Of a stretch of 64,000 nucleotides of DNA, positions 22,256 through 33,153 are shown in pieces. The notes under the pieces are model-generated. The model searched no databases and was not told where the DNA came from. It worked only from the letters and a program-made list of their open reading frames with translations. The translations under genes were made by a program, and so were the position numbers. The DNA comes from Chelydra serpentina. Lineage: Eukaryota > Chordata > Testudines > Chelydridae. The DNA is taken from assembly GCA_037349315.1 (NCBI GenBank), contig JBAIAC010000007.1, positions 3,162,001-3,226,000 on the forward strand, given 5' to 3'. Position 1 is the stretch's first letter. Each line of letters begins with the position of its first letter.

Positions 22256-23864
22256 TTTTTCCCTTTACCTCCCTGCATGGATCCCCACATAATGGGTCAC
22301 AGGGAAGTGGAAACGACTCTACCCCTTCCAAGGTGTCAGCCAGAACAGCTGACCTGGTGTGATGGAACAGGTAATCTGCATCAGGAAAAGGTCTGGCACA
22401 GAAAACGTCCCGCCCCGGAGCAAGAGGACAAGGGACCAACTTGCACTCCTGGGGCAGTGCACTGCCGCTTGCTCAGTTAGTGGCAAATCCACAAAGAAGT
22501 CGCAAGGGAGAGTTGTTCATAATTTTAAAACAGTCTTTGACAGGAGAATCTTTTTTTTAAAAAAGCATCAAAATTGCCAAGTTCCAAGGCTTCATTTTTA
22601 AAAGAGCGACACAAACATTCCCCAAATAGTTTTGCTTTGTCTTTGTTGTTAGGTGTGAACCTGAAACCACGCAATGCTCTTACACAGTATATTCTCCTCC
22701 GCCAGCTTTTCCTCTCCTCCTTGTTAGCTCACTGTCCAGCATTAGCAGAGAAGAAAGGGAAGTTACTGGTGCGTTGTAATTACCAACTGATAGTTTGCCA
22801 CTGGGAAAAGCTGAGGAAGAGTTTCTAATTAACACGGGCCACTTTCCCTTCCTCGTGCAGCGGTTAGATCCTTTGTTGACGCACAAGATGGAGCTGTTAG
22901 AGGGAAGTACAGTCACACGCAGAGCGACATGTGAACATCTCTATTATTAGCAGTCATTTAAACGAGTTTGATGGTGTCTACACCTGCCTAGAAATGCAAT
23001 TTAGCATTTCATCTGAGACACAGGTAAGAAATGAGGGCCCATGAGCGTCTTCCCGGCCCAGCAGGGGCTAGATTAGGAATCCCTTGCTCACACTGGTGAG
23101 CAGTTACTCACACAAGTAACCCCATTCAGGGGTTCCCAGCCTAGCCCTATATCGTTTAATTTAGAATGTGCACAAAGATCAAGACTAGTGTTTTCCCTCC
23201 TTTTAACCGATTAAAGAACTTCTTAATTTGCTGTAATTGAATAAATTAAGGAGAATATAATATTGATAACTGGGTGGAGATTTTTCAAGGCAGTTTTCTT
23301 TAAAGCCTTGTGTAATGTACCAAGTTGGCTTTGTGTGTGCAATGTTACCTTCTACTGGCCGAGGCACATAACAGAGAGGAATTATTTACTACTGCTAGCT
23401 ACGGGAGCTCTCCTTTTAGGTTTGTTAATTTTGGACAAAATTATCTTCCAGGGTGGACCCAATGCTCTGCAATCCTCATCACCTCCAGCAGCATTTTCAG
23501 AGAGGAGCAGCAGACCTGTGGCCTCTCACGGCATCCTTGGGGGCATCTCCCACACTCTCTACTCAAGGAAGAGCCAAGCCAAAGGAGCTCAGCGGGAGCT
23601 CACACAATCGTATTTTGAACATCTGCACCATCTACAATGAACAATGTCTCCATCTGGTGACTCAGGTGGGTTTATTTTGTGGGCAGAGTTGGGAAGAGTA
23701 GCATCCCCTTTGCTTGCTCAGTCTGATCCCTACCTACAGCAAAGGCCTGTCCTGTCTTGTAGTCAACAGTTGTTTATTGCTATAGCACTTTGGGCTGAGA
23801 CTGAGTTCTACCTAAAGAACCAGGGACAGCTTGAGAGCCTGCTTTGCACTTATCAGGGGAAATC
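22256..23864. other. No gene seen; possible conserved non-coding DNA
   Basis: Free of recognisable repeats except a weak palindromic scrap near 23080-23135 (CTCACACTGGTGAGCAGTTA). The stretch 22830-23010 is the most exon- or enhancer-like by eye (mixed base composition, no repeat), but no open frame with family motifs exists. Confidence 0.3.
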
Positions 23865-24030
23865 TCAAAGCATTTTAAATGCACTGATTAATTTGGTCTC
23901 ACAACTCTCATGTGAGGAAGGTGAATATTATTACAGTATCCCCATTTTATAGCTAAGATAATTGAGGCATAGGGAAGTTCTCCGATTTGCCCAAGGTCAC
24001 ACTGGAAGATAACCCAGGTCTCATAAGCTT
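23865..24030 (-). mobile_element. MIR-type SINE
   Basis: The + strand shows TATCCCCATTTTATAGCTAA, then TTGAGGCATAGGGAAG and TTGCCCAAGGTCACAC. That is the complement of the MIR core and CORE-SINE region known across amniotes. The tRNA-like head and the L2-like tail are diverged. Confidence 0.75.
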
Positions 24031-24606
24031 GTATTCTTCTGTGTTAAGATAAATCCATCCTGCTTCCCCTATAGCCTCCAACACACAGAAATGCTGCTGA
24101 CCTAAGAAATAGTTGCTTCATAATTCATGTAACTCATTAGGTCCCAGGTTGGGGCATCTGAAATACTGGATGTGGTAAATGATGCAGGCATTCAACAAAG
24201 GTAAGGGGCCTAGAAGGCATTTTCCAATGGAAAATATAATTTAAACTAAACTCTACATGGAAAATGCTTTCCCTTTCTACTTTTAATTTTTGCATTTGGC
24301 CTTATTTGGATTTGACTGGTTGGTTTGTTGCGGTTTTTAACATTGAAACTAAAATTCCAGATGCAGCTTCTGTACAATTCCAGATTTTGTACATTTGTGA
24401 GCATCAGCAAAATTGTTATTTCTTTGCTCTCCCTCTCAGACAGCATAGAACTGGCCCCAGCATTGGCCCCACCTTTCTTGTGCCTTTAGAGCTCCACACA
24501 GCAAAACGTGGACATGAAACTGGGCCTGCAGGTACTACTTGCGCATATCATAAACCTGCTAAGAGGATTCTTATTTAGGGGTTTCACAAATGTTGTTTCT
24601 CTACAG

Positions 24607-25042
24607 CAGGGGTCTCAAACTCAAATTACCACGAGGGCCGCATGAGGACTAGTGCATTGGCTCGAGGGCCGCATCACTGACCCCGCCTCCTCGCTGCCCC
24701 TGTCCCCGTCCCCACTCCACCCCTTCCATTAGGCCCCGTCCCTTCTCTGCCTCCTCCCCTGTGCGCATGGCTTCCCGCTCCTCCCCCGTCCCTCCCAGAA
24801 ACCGCGAAGCTCTTCCCATGCGGCCTGCCGGGCTCCCCGCACCCCATCCCCACACCCCCTTTTTTTTTTTTTACCACCAGACAGTTCCCGCCGCCAGAAC
24901 AACTGTCTGGCGGTGGGAACTGCCTGGGGGTAAAAAAATAAAAATAAAAAAAAAATTTTTTTTTAAAGGGGGGATGTGGGGGCACGGGGAGCCCAGCAGG
25001 CCGCAGGGAAGAGCTCCGCGGGCTGCGTGTTTGAGACCCCTG
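24607..25042. mobile_element. Non-autonomous hAT element, 436 bp
   Basis: Ends CAGGGGTCTCAAACTC and TGTTTGAGACCCCTG; exact 8-bp target duplication CTCTACAG (24599-24606, 25043-25050). The middle holds a second, internal inverted repeat: CAGACAGTTCCCGCC against GGCGGGAACTGCCTGG-type sequence, with T/A-rich runs around it. It is the same family as 9684-10127 but with a different centre. Confidence 0.93.
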
Positions 25043-25076
25043 CTCTACAGTGTAGTAGAGAAACCCTTTTATGGGG

Positions 25077-25146
25077 TCTGACCCTACTCCCATTGTAGTC
25101 ACTGGGAAAGATTCCTATTCATTTCAGTGGGAGTTGGATCAGGTCC
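25077..25146. repeat. Palindromic GATCC...CAATGG repeat copy
   Basis: Left TCTGACCCTACTCCCATTG and right CAGTGGGAGTTGGATCAGG are near inverse; the centre is CACTGGGAAAGATTCC. Confidence 0.6.
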
Positions 25147-26424
25147 TTGGAAACATACCAAAAATCCACCTTTTAGTCATTTCATTGTTTTAAGCACAGG
25201 GATGTTTTTAAGGATACGCGGTTTCTGGCACCAAATAGCCAGATGTCACCTATTGCCTGAGGAACAAAAGAAGCCCAAATTAGCCATTCCTCCTGATGAG
25301 TAACCCAACCAGCTAATTAACACTACAATATGATTAAGGAAACAAACATTTCACAAGTACTTCTTAAAGAAAATAAACACAGAGCTTCTTTAAAAGCCAC
25401 CCTGTAAACTGATCTGATTAATGCAGTCTGATATAGCAGGCTCAACTAGCAAAAGTTACCACCTCCTCCCCAACAGTCCATGCACCTATTTCACGAATGG
25501 TCAGGCTCTAAACAATTTATTTTCAAAGATCTGGTTCAGGAGTCCAGTGCTTATAACTTTGTTTATGGTAATTAAAATATCTGCTTATTCATGTACCTTT
25601 ATATCTATGAACACACTCTGTACCACCTCTGTGTTTGAAAAACCCAATTCCTCCTTTGTAAATGAATAAACAAAGACAGGAAGAGTGGACAGTGGGAAAG
25701 GAAAGGAAGGAAAAGTGGTTTCAAATGAAACCATGACATAGCTCCAGTTAACAATGGCTAAGACTTTCAAAAGTGACAAATGATTTTCAAGCGCCCATCT
25801 TGAGAAATTTTTAGAAGTCTGGATTATCACAGAGTGTGTATACAGCATTTTCTGAAAACCAGGCTCCAATAAGGTGTCTTAAACTGGGCACGCAAAAATT
25901 GAGGCATTCAAAATCTGCAGTTCTAACCCTGTGGGCTGCTCCCAGCTCTGCACCCCAGCTCATGAAAGTAGATCCAGATGGGTCTAAGCCATTTTAGTGA
26001 ATTAGCCCTTCGTTGTTTACATTAAATCCAAGCGAGCTCACAAACATTGATTTATCCTTCCAAAAGTCTGGATTATACCGCGTGGCTCAGATAAAAAAAA
26101 AAGATTAGGATTTTTATATTAATTCGTTCAAAAATGGAGAACACATAGGCCAGAAGGATGTTGACTTTGCACTAAAATGTCCAGCAGAATGTATTCAGTC
26201 ATCTATTTGCAATCTTTTCACGAGCAAGATAATGACTTGCTGCCACAGTGATTTGAACACTGTGGACTAGGTTGTGACCAAACTCATGTGCAGGAGAAAG
26301 AAGGGGGTGAAAAGGAACCCTCCCCCGTTTCCTTGGCCCCGACAAAGATGACAGTTACTCAGGGCTTGTCTGCGATGCAACATCTTATTGTGTTTGAACA
26401 CTACCACTCCTGTTGTGCCAAGAA
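25147..26424. other. No gene seen
   Basis: Includes an old repeat scrap at 25871-25918 (GTGTCTTAAACTGGGCACGC). Otherwise no family or exon recognised. Confidence 0.35.
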
Positions 26425-26630
26425 CTCCATTTGAGAGCTGAGCCCCATGGCGCCAGGGGCTCTACAGACACACAGTAAGAAAGTCTCCACCCGAAAGAGT
26501 TTACTGTCTCAATAGCCAACAGGTGGGAGACAGGAAGTATTTTACAGATGGGGAACTGAGGCACAAAGAGATTAAGTGGCTTCTCAAAGGTCAGAGAGAG
26601 CTGGGAACGGAACCCAGGAGGAATTCTGGC
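26425..26630 (-). mobile_element. MIR-like SINE with upstream block
   Basis: GGCGCCAGGGGCTCTACAGA, then AAAGAGTTTACTGTCTCAAT, then ACAGATGGGGAACTGAGGCA and GGCTTCTCAAAGGTCAGAG. The second half is the MIR core seen from the opposite strand. The first half is the part that precedes it in longer amniote copies. Confidence 0.7.
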
Positions 26631-26712
26631 TGAGTTGAGCAAAATGTCTCTTGCGGTATCTCAGAAGAGTAGGTCCCCCACACACTCCTTCCAGCACAGG
26701 CTGGGACTTTAA

Positions 26713-26995
26713 GGCCTGGTCTGCACCTAAGACATAGGTTGACCTAGCTACATTGCTCAGGGCTGTGAAAAATTCTGTGCCTGATGCAACATAGTTAGGT
26801 CGACCTAACCCCTTCAGTAGACGCAGCTGAGTTCACGAAAGAATTCTTCCATCAATATAGCTACCGTCTCTCAGAGAGATGGATTACCTACATCAACAGA
26901 AAGCCCCTTCTGTTGATGTAGGAAGCATCTACGCTACAGGACTACAGTGGCCCAGCTGCAGCAGTGCCAGTCTAGCCATTGTAGTGTAGACATCC
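26713..26995. mobile_element. Harbinger-type MITE, 283 bp
   Basis: Ends GGCCTGGTCTGCACC and TAGTGTAGACATCC with a TAA target duplication (26710-26712, 26996-26998), the Harbinger signature. Inside are two fold-backs, one around TTGACCTAGCTACATTGCTC / GATGCAACATAGTTAGGTC and one around ACATCAACAGAAAGC / TTCTGTTGATGTAGG. Confidence 0.88.
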
Positions 26996-27338
26996 TAACG
27001 TCACCATCTCCCCTCATATCATCAAGAAAAGATAAATGTAACAATGGCTTTTGCCTAGGAGTAGTGCTCTGATGGGAGGGAAGAGGTAATGAAAGTAACC
27101 ACTCTTCCCACCCCATCCTGGCATCCTTTTATTCCCTCTCCCACCAAGAGTGGTGAGATGTGGGGTATAGTGTAACTTCCTGTACCCCAAACGCACAATT
27201 CAAGCACAGCCAAGGAGGGTGAAAAAACGTAAGATAATCACCTAGTTATTATCAAGTGAGTTTTGATTTGATTAGCTAACAAAGATCAGGTACATGGTCC
27301 CTCAAATAAACAGGGTTTTCTGACTACAAAATTCAAGA

Positions 27339-27662
27339 GAGGCAAGGTGGGTGAGGTAATATCTCCAACTGACCAACTTCTGTTGGTGAGAGAGACAAGC
27401 TTTCGAATTACACAGAGCTCTTCTTCAGGTCAAGATCGAACAGATAGTTTAGCATAAGTAGTTAACACAAATTCTAGGGGACCAGTTTGATCTTGTATTT
27501 AGCTAGGACACTCCTAGTACGTTTCCCAGACCTGAAGAAGAGCTCTGTGTAGCTCAAAAGCTTGTCTCTCTCACCAACAGAAGTTGGTCCAATAAAAGAT
27601 ATCACTTCATCCACCTTGTCTCTCTAATATCCTGGGACTGACATGGCTACAGCAACACTGCA
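27339..27662 (+). mobile_element. Fold-back retroposon, PLE-like, 324 bp
   Basis: Flanked by an exact 14-bp target duplication TACAAAATTCAAGA (27325-27338, 27663-27676). The left segment (27339 to about 27487) is the inverse of the right one. Arms pair from 27339-27434 to about 27522-27622. The right arm is followed by an unpaired tail of about 40 nt (27623-27662) that ends GACTGACATGGCTAC...CTGCA. Long variable target duplications exclude hAT and Harbinger. The overall plan (inverted partial terminal repeats plus a tail of about 35-40 nt) is that of Penelope-like elements. From memory, this right-arm sequence is found downstream of PLE endonuclease coding in turtles. No coding part is left here. 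Confidence 0.6.
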
Positions 27663-27686
27663 TACAAAATTCAAGACACTTCTGGC

Positions 27687-28049
27687 CATAGGCGCCGACT
27701 CTGTGGGCGCTCTGGGGCTGGAGCACCCATGGGGAAAAATTAGTAGGTGCTCTGCACCCACCGGCAGCCATGCTCCCCTCATCCCTGCCCCACCTTCTCC
27801 TTCCCTGAGCACGCTGCATCCCCGCTCCTCCACCTACCTCACAGCGCTTCCCTCCTGGCCGCCGCCAAACAGCTGGGGCAGGGATTTGGGGAAGGAGTTG
27901 GTACAGGGGCAGGGAAGGGGCATAGTTGGAGCGGGGACTTTGGGGAAGGGGTTGGAATGGGGGCGGGGCAGGGGCGGGGCAGGGGCAGGGCCAGGGGCAG
28001 AGAGTGGGTGTCAAGCACCCACGGAAAAGAGGTGAAGTCAGCGCCTATG
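27687..28049. mobile_element. Non-autonomous hAT element, 363 bp
   Basis: Ends CATAGGCGCCGACTC and AGTCAGCGCCTATG. Target duplication CTTCTGGC versus CTTCTAGC (27679-27686, 28050-28057), 7 of 8. GC-rich interior with open frames on both strands that are artefacts. It lies 10 bp beyond the target repeat of the fold-back retroposon, with its own duplication starting 3 bp beyond it. Confidence 0.92.
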
Positions 28050-28057
28050 CTTCTAGC

Positions 28058-29804
28058 AATATGAAAACCTCCATTACAAGAATACAATTCATGCATGATG
28101 GGCAACTTTATGTCTATCCCCTGCAGACCTGGAAGATGGGATCTGCCAAAATCACTGACATAAATCCCAAAGTGTTCTCAGCTGCAATAAGAAGTGAAGG
28201 ATGGGCAACATGTGCACAAAGAAGGCTGTTCCGCAAAAGACATTAAGGGCAGTATTTTCTGCCTCCGCATTCACTCTTGTGTGCCCTCTTTTACACACAA
28301 ACACACACAACCAATTGTGCCACAGAACTGAGCATGGGCAAACAGCCGGTTGCAGTTTGGCGATCAGCTACTGGATTTGCACATGCAGATCCGGGCTTCT
28401 TTTACATACAAAATAGGTACACATCTACATTGTAGGGGCTAATCATTTATATGTGCAACAGTGAACATCCAAAAGTTGGCACTGGTTTGAGGCTGGATGA
28501 ACAGTCAGCACAAGGAGATATTAAATATATTCAATGCACAAATTACTTATTTTTTTATTATTTATTGTTGAGAGTTCACAGTGTGCCCGCAAGACAGAAC
28601 AAAGAGAAGGCTCAGCTCCTGCCTTCACAGAGCTTACATGCAGACTAAAGAGTTCTGGAATTGCTGATGCTACAAAAAGGAAGTTTTATCGCTCTTATGT
28701 TGAATGGTATGAAATATAACCTGACGTTTATGGATTGTTGTTATTTATTAAGCATAGTCATTGCGCTCAAGCACTAAATTCTAGGAAGGAAATATACAGA
28801 TCTCCTTTGTATACACACGTGTGTGTACACACACACACACACACACACACACCCCATGATGTAGATGGTAATGATCACAAAAGGGGTCTTGTTTTAAATC
28901 CTGCCTTCAATACACTGCTAGAAGAACAAAATGAAAACAAACTATTGTGTTAATCTGCAGATTAGCCCTCATAGTCTGTCAATTTAATACTGATTAGTAA
29001 ACAATGTCCATAATTAAGCTGTTGTTGGTGACACAAATGCCCCAAGAGCCCAAACTAATGCTGTAGTATTCAATCCCTTTACAAAGGATGGCCAGATACA
29101 ATTCCAGGAATGTTAATGCTGTCAAGTATCCGTGATGTACATAACAAAAGGCAAGCCAGAGAGTTGAGGTAATTAAGATCATGATAGACTTCTATCTGTC
29201 TAACCTGTATTTGTTTATTGACTAAATGCTATTAAGTGTAGTAAATAAAACACCATGGAATCATATGAGTTAGACCAAAAGGGATATGATGTTTATGGGA
29301 CAGAGTCAAACTCTGGATTCTCCTGTCATCAAAGAACACACGTACCCTTTGCTAAGGCCAGTGACATTAATGTGCGTGACAGGGGTCCATGGGGCCATGG
29401 TCCCCTAATTGTTTAGAAGACCTTTTAGTCTGGTTGCAGACTGCCTGTCTTGGTATTTGGGGAGCTAATTGCACTGAAATCCACCAGCACAGAGCCACCC
29501 AGTACTTGCAGCGATGGGTTAACTCATTTATCCTTAGGATAATACCCTGATTCTCTTTGTCAACCCGATCGGATCGCCCACCTTCCTTCCTAAGCCCTCA
29601 ACCCACTTGCAGAGGAGGAGGAAGCAAGCTTCTGACAGTGCAGTCACTGGAAATTCACCAACTAGACGAGCGCAAGAAGACAAATGTTTAAACACCGGAC
29701 AATGCCCCTTTGTAAATGTTTTCATTTACTGCCCCTTCTGCTTCCCTCAGATGGACAGCAAATCCAACTATGCATTCTAGCACGATATACTGCCACAGTT
29801 GAGA
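28058..29804. other. No gene seen
   Basis: Holds a CA/GT microsatellite (28817-28852, with an adjoining ACACGTGTGTGTAC palindrome) and a scrap like CTTCACAGAGCTTACA near 28622 that recalls L2/MIR-linked sequence. No exon recognised. Confidence 0.4.
28817..28852. repeat. (CA)n microsatellite with GT palindrome
   Basis: ACACGTGTGTGTACACAC leads into an uninterrupted CA run, so the start can form a small hairpin. Confidence 0.9.
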
Positions 29805-30070
29805 TCAACAGAGGCATTCAAGATGGAGCTCCCTCAGTGTACATTAGACAAGGCAGCTAACAGGGCGTTCTCTGTGAGGGGTCCTCGATTTTGGAACTTG
29901 CTCCCTCTTGGTGCACCAGAACCCAGATTTATTAACCTTCCAGCCACACTGCAACACCCATCTTCTTCCCCTCTTTGATAAGACTGTGGGGAGTCTAGAG
30001 GTGGAAATATTGCTGGGAGGTCCTTTGGGTTTATGCTGCGATTTTTAATTTAAGGGATAGGAGCGTCTTC
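29805..30070 (+). mobile_element. L2-type LINE 3' fragment
   Basis: Reading from about 29870, the + strand encodes NRAFSVRGPRFWNLLPLGA. This is the conserved RAFSVxAPRLWNxLP block at the C-terminal end of L2-clade polymerases. The rest is degraded; no 3' tail is recognisable. Confidence 0.7.
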
Positions 30071-30394
30071 TAGTTGTATTTTTAAAAAGTGAATACATTA
30101 ATTAAAACATAGAAATAGTGCAGACATATTTTTTTAATGGACCACCCTCAAATGTACTTTGAGATTCACAACCAGCTTCATGGAGTGTGAGGGGTTAAAT
30201 ATAAAACATTTCTCCTTTATACTCTCAAGCATTTCTCAATTTATGCTATTTTCTCCAAACACTGTCCTTGTCCCCCATCCTTACTAACATACAAGTAATA
30301 AAATAGGAACTAAAACAATTTGCATCTACTAAGCATCTCTCTTCCAAGAATCTCAGAGACCTTGGCATACATTAAATGGAACTGCACAAACCCC

Positions 30395-30500
30395 TCGGGG
30401 ATAGATGAGTATTATTAGTCCCATTTTACAGCAAGGGCAACTGTTAATAGTCCTGCCAAAGGTCATAGAGAGTAAGAATTAGCAGCAGAACCAGAAAAAT
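30395..30500 (-). mobile_element. MIR-type SINE fragment
   Basis: ATTATTAGTCCCATTTTACA and CTGCCAAAGGTCATAGAG match the MIR core in complement. Both ends are lost. Confidence 0.65.
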
Positions 30501-30887
30501 GTGCAAGTGTCTTCCTGACCCTTCATCCTATACTAACCAGTTTACCAAAAAATATCACTGAATTGTTTCCTATATGGAGTTGTGTGTTGTGCTCAGTCTA
30601 GATGATCTAGTGATCCTTCTGGCCCTAAAACCTAGGGACAAAAGCGCACCTTGCTGCATAGTACATATTCAATAACACTCGTACAGACACCGCTCGGTGT
30701 GACATAACATAGCACCTACACAGCCTTGTACATCTTCAAAGCACTGCACAAACATTAGCTAATTGGAAGGTGGTGGCTCTAGGAGTGGTGTCAATCAACC
30801 AGCATTTCCAACCCCAGAGTGGCAGCAGAAGCAGCGCCATTGAGAAGCAGTACTTTATCCAATAACATGCCAGCACCATCACAGATA

Positions 30888-31006
30888 GGGTGACCAGACA
30901 GCAAATGTGAAAAATCAGGACAGGGAGTGGGAGTAATAGGAGCCTATATAAGAAAAAGACCCAAAAATCGGGACTGTCCCTATAACATCAGGACATCTGG
31001 TCACCC
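30888..31006. mobile_element. 119-bp Tc1/mariner-type MITE
   Basis: Ends GGGTGACCAGACAGC and CATCTGGTCACCC, flanked by TA (30886-30887, 31007-31008). Same length and content as 15254-15372 but in inverse orientation. Confidence 0.85.
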
Positions 31007-31364
31007 TAATCTCAGATAAAGGGCAAGATTTCAAAATCCCTGCAAACCATTCATAATCACAGTCAGGGGTGTCTACAACCACCCACCTCAGAGGTTATTT
31101 TTAATCAAGCAAAAGACATGACATGAGTGAAGCATACTGCACACTAGAATCAGAATGCACTGCAAGCTAATGCGTTAGAGAAACAGAAACACCTCTGCCA
31201 TAAAATAGCATATTCTCTGCTTGTCTTCAGAATGCCTTGCGTTCATGCCTAGAGCAGATTATATTAATTTTGCCAAGAAGCTCAGGAGTGCATCAAGCCA
31301 CTGCTGAGCACAGTCAAAGATTTCTGCAATCTGAGCGATTCTCAGAGGCTGCTTGTTCCATTCA

Positions 31365-31594
31365 AGCGACAAAGGGTCCTGTGGCACCTTATAGACTAAC
31401 AGAGGTATTGAAGCATAAGCTTTCGTGGGTGAATACCCACTTCTTCGGATGCAAGGAGTGGAAATCCTTGCATCCAAAGAAGTGGGTATTCACCCACGAA
31501 AGCTTATGCTTCAATACCTCTGTTAGTCTATAAGGTGCCACAGGACCCTTTGTTGCTTCTACAGATCCAGACTAACACGGCTACCCCTCTGATA
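31365..31594 (+). mobile_element. Fold-back retroposon, 92-bp hairpin, PLE-like
   Basis: Flanked by an exact 13-bp target duplication CTTGTTCCATTCA (31352-31364, 31595-31607). Arms 31366-31457 and 31465-31556 are exact inverses except at two positions, around a 7-nt loop (31458-31464). A 38-nt tail (31557-31594) ends AGACTAACACGGCTACCCCT then CTGATA. The tail resembles the tail of 27339-27662 (GACTGACATGGCTAC). The near-identity of the arms indicates a young event or an arm copied during insertion. Target length and tail point to a retroposon and probably a PLE. No coding sequence. Confidence 0.65.
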
Positions 31595-31607
31595 CTTGTT
31601 CCATTCA

Positions 31608-32464
31608 CAAATTCCAAATTCTCCAAATGAAGATGAATCAATAAGGAAGCACCGAGGGCCAGAATAAGGACATCAGGCCATTCCATATTTTATCACTTTG
31701 GCTCATGCTGAGCAATACTTCACAATGTGAGTAGTCTCACGGAGAGTAATGCAGCCACTCATGGAGGAAGGTACTACTCAGTGTGAGTAAACCTGGCAGA
31801 ATGGGGCCCATCAGGAACAAGTTATAGTCTGCTTGACCCCACCTAATGCAAATACTGTATTTAATTCAGATCTAGAAATCAGAGCATGGTGTTTCCTTTC
31901 CAGGAAGCAGCTTGTCAGAATATTAGCAATGCCACATAATCCAATCAGTTAGCAGAATATTTGCTACTTTCCAGTGACTTCAATATACAACATTGTGTTG
32001 AATCAAAATGATGCAGTCAAGGAAATAAAGAGGAACAAGTGGAGGGCAGAACAGGAAAGTTGGTCTAGCAATTAAAGCCCAGGAATGGGAATCAGGAGAT
32101 TGGAGAGTTTTCCTGTTGAGTTAGGGTCCCCAGACATTATAAAAAAGTTTGAAGATCATTGACATAAATTAAGACAAGTGATAGGCGGTTTGGCATTTGA
32201 ATGCATGAAAAAGGCTTCCAAAGCTGTTGCGACACATAGTAAGAGCTGTTAAATTTTATAAAGCATTCTGGGGTAATTTCACAATGATTGTATTTGTTCG
32301 AGTTAATCAGAAGAACACAAATCACCCCTCCTCCATGTGGGGGAGCCAGGGGTTTCCAAATAGCACAACATTCACACACTAGAGGGCCATACCATGCCAT
32401 GCCATGGGTATTTATTAGTTCCACCTAAAACTGGGCCACATGACATGGCCTTTCGTTTGCAAGT
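31608..32464. other. No gene seen
   Basis: No repeat or exon recognised. Confidence 0.35.
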
Positions 32465-32705
32465 TAAAACCCAACCCTGCTTCAGCTTCCTCACTACTGC
32501 ATAAACTTCCTGTCAGGATAGTGGAGAGGGAACCCTGACAAAAAGCCACACACAAAACCTTTCCCCTTCCCAAAATTTAAAAGTATCTTGTCCCCTTATT
32601 GGTCAAATGCCAGCCAGGTTACCTAAGTCTTAACCCTTTACAGGAAATTTTTTTTTATAGTAGTGTATCAAAGCTTCTTAACCCCTTCCCTTTATATTTA
32701 TAACA
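32465..32705 (-). mobile_element. Endogenous retrovirus LTR fragment (5' part)
   Basis: The - strand starts TGTTATAAATATAAAGGGAA near 32705 and continues with CCTGTAAAGGGTTAAGAC, GTAACCTGGCTGGCATTTGA and GGGGACAAGATACTTTTAA. This is the order seen at the start of an abundant turtle retroviral LTR. The 3' part of the LTR and any internal genes are absent. Confidence 0.65.
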
Positions 32706-32730
32706 CTTCCCAATTATTCTACCCCAGATT

Positions 32731-32919
32731 CAGGGCCAGTTCTAGCTTTTTTGGCACCCCAAGCAGGGGGAGGGGGGAAGAAAAGCTGCAGCTGGAGCTG
32801 CCAAAGCAAAAAAACCCGGCCCTTGAAATGTGCCACCCCAGGAATGGCCAGAATGCCGCCCCTTCAGATGCGCCACCCCAAGCACCTGCTTCCTTTGCTG
32901 ATGCCTGGAGCCGGCCCTG
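32731..32919. mobile_element. Non-autonomous hAT element, 189 bp
   Basis: Ends CAGGGCCAGTTCTAGC and TGGAGCCGGCCCTG; exact 8-bp target duplication CCCAGATT (32723-32730, 32920-32927). Related to 46699-46878. Confidence 0.93.
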
Positions 32920-33153
32920 CCCAGATTGCAAGAAGTGACCCTTCTCTGGCTTAACATCTCCCAGGTTCCTGCTCCCAGGGCAGCCACCTGGGTGCCAACG
33001 TTCGGTGGCGTCAAATAATCATATTAAGGGGTGCCAAATCCATAGGGTGTTGGTTTTATTTGGAGGGGGGGTTGCTTGTGCTTTTTGGGTGGGGTGGGCA
33101 CCAAAAAACTGTCTCGGATCCACTGAGCAAGGTGCTGTCCTCATTCTCTAGCA

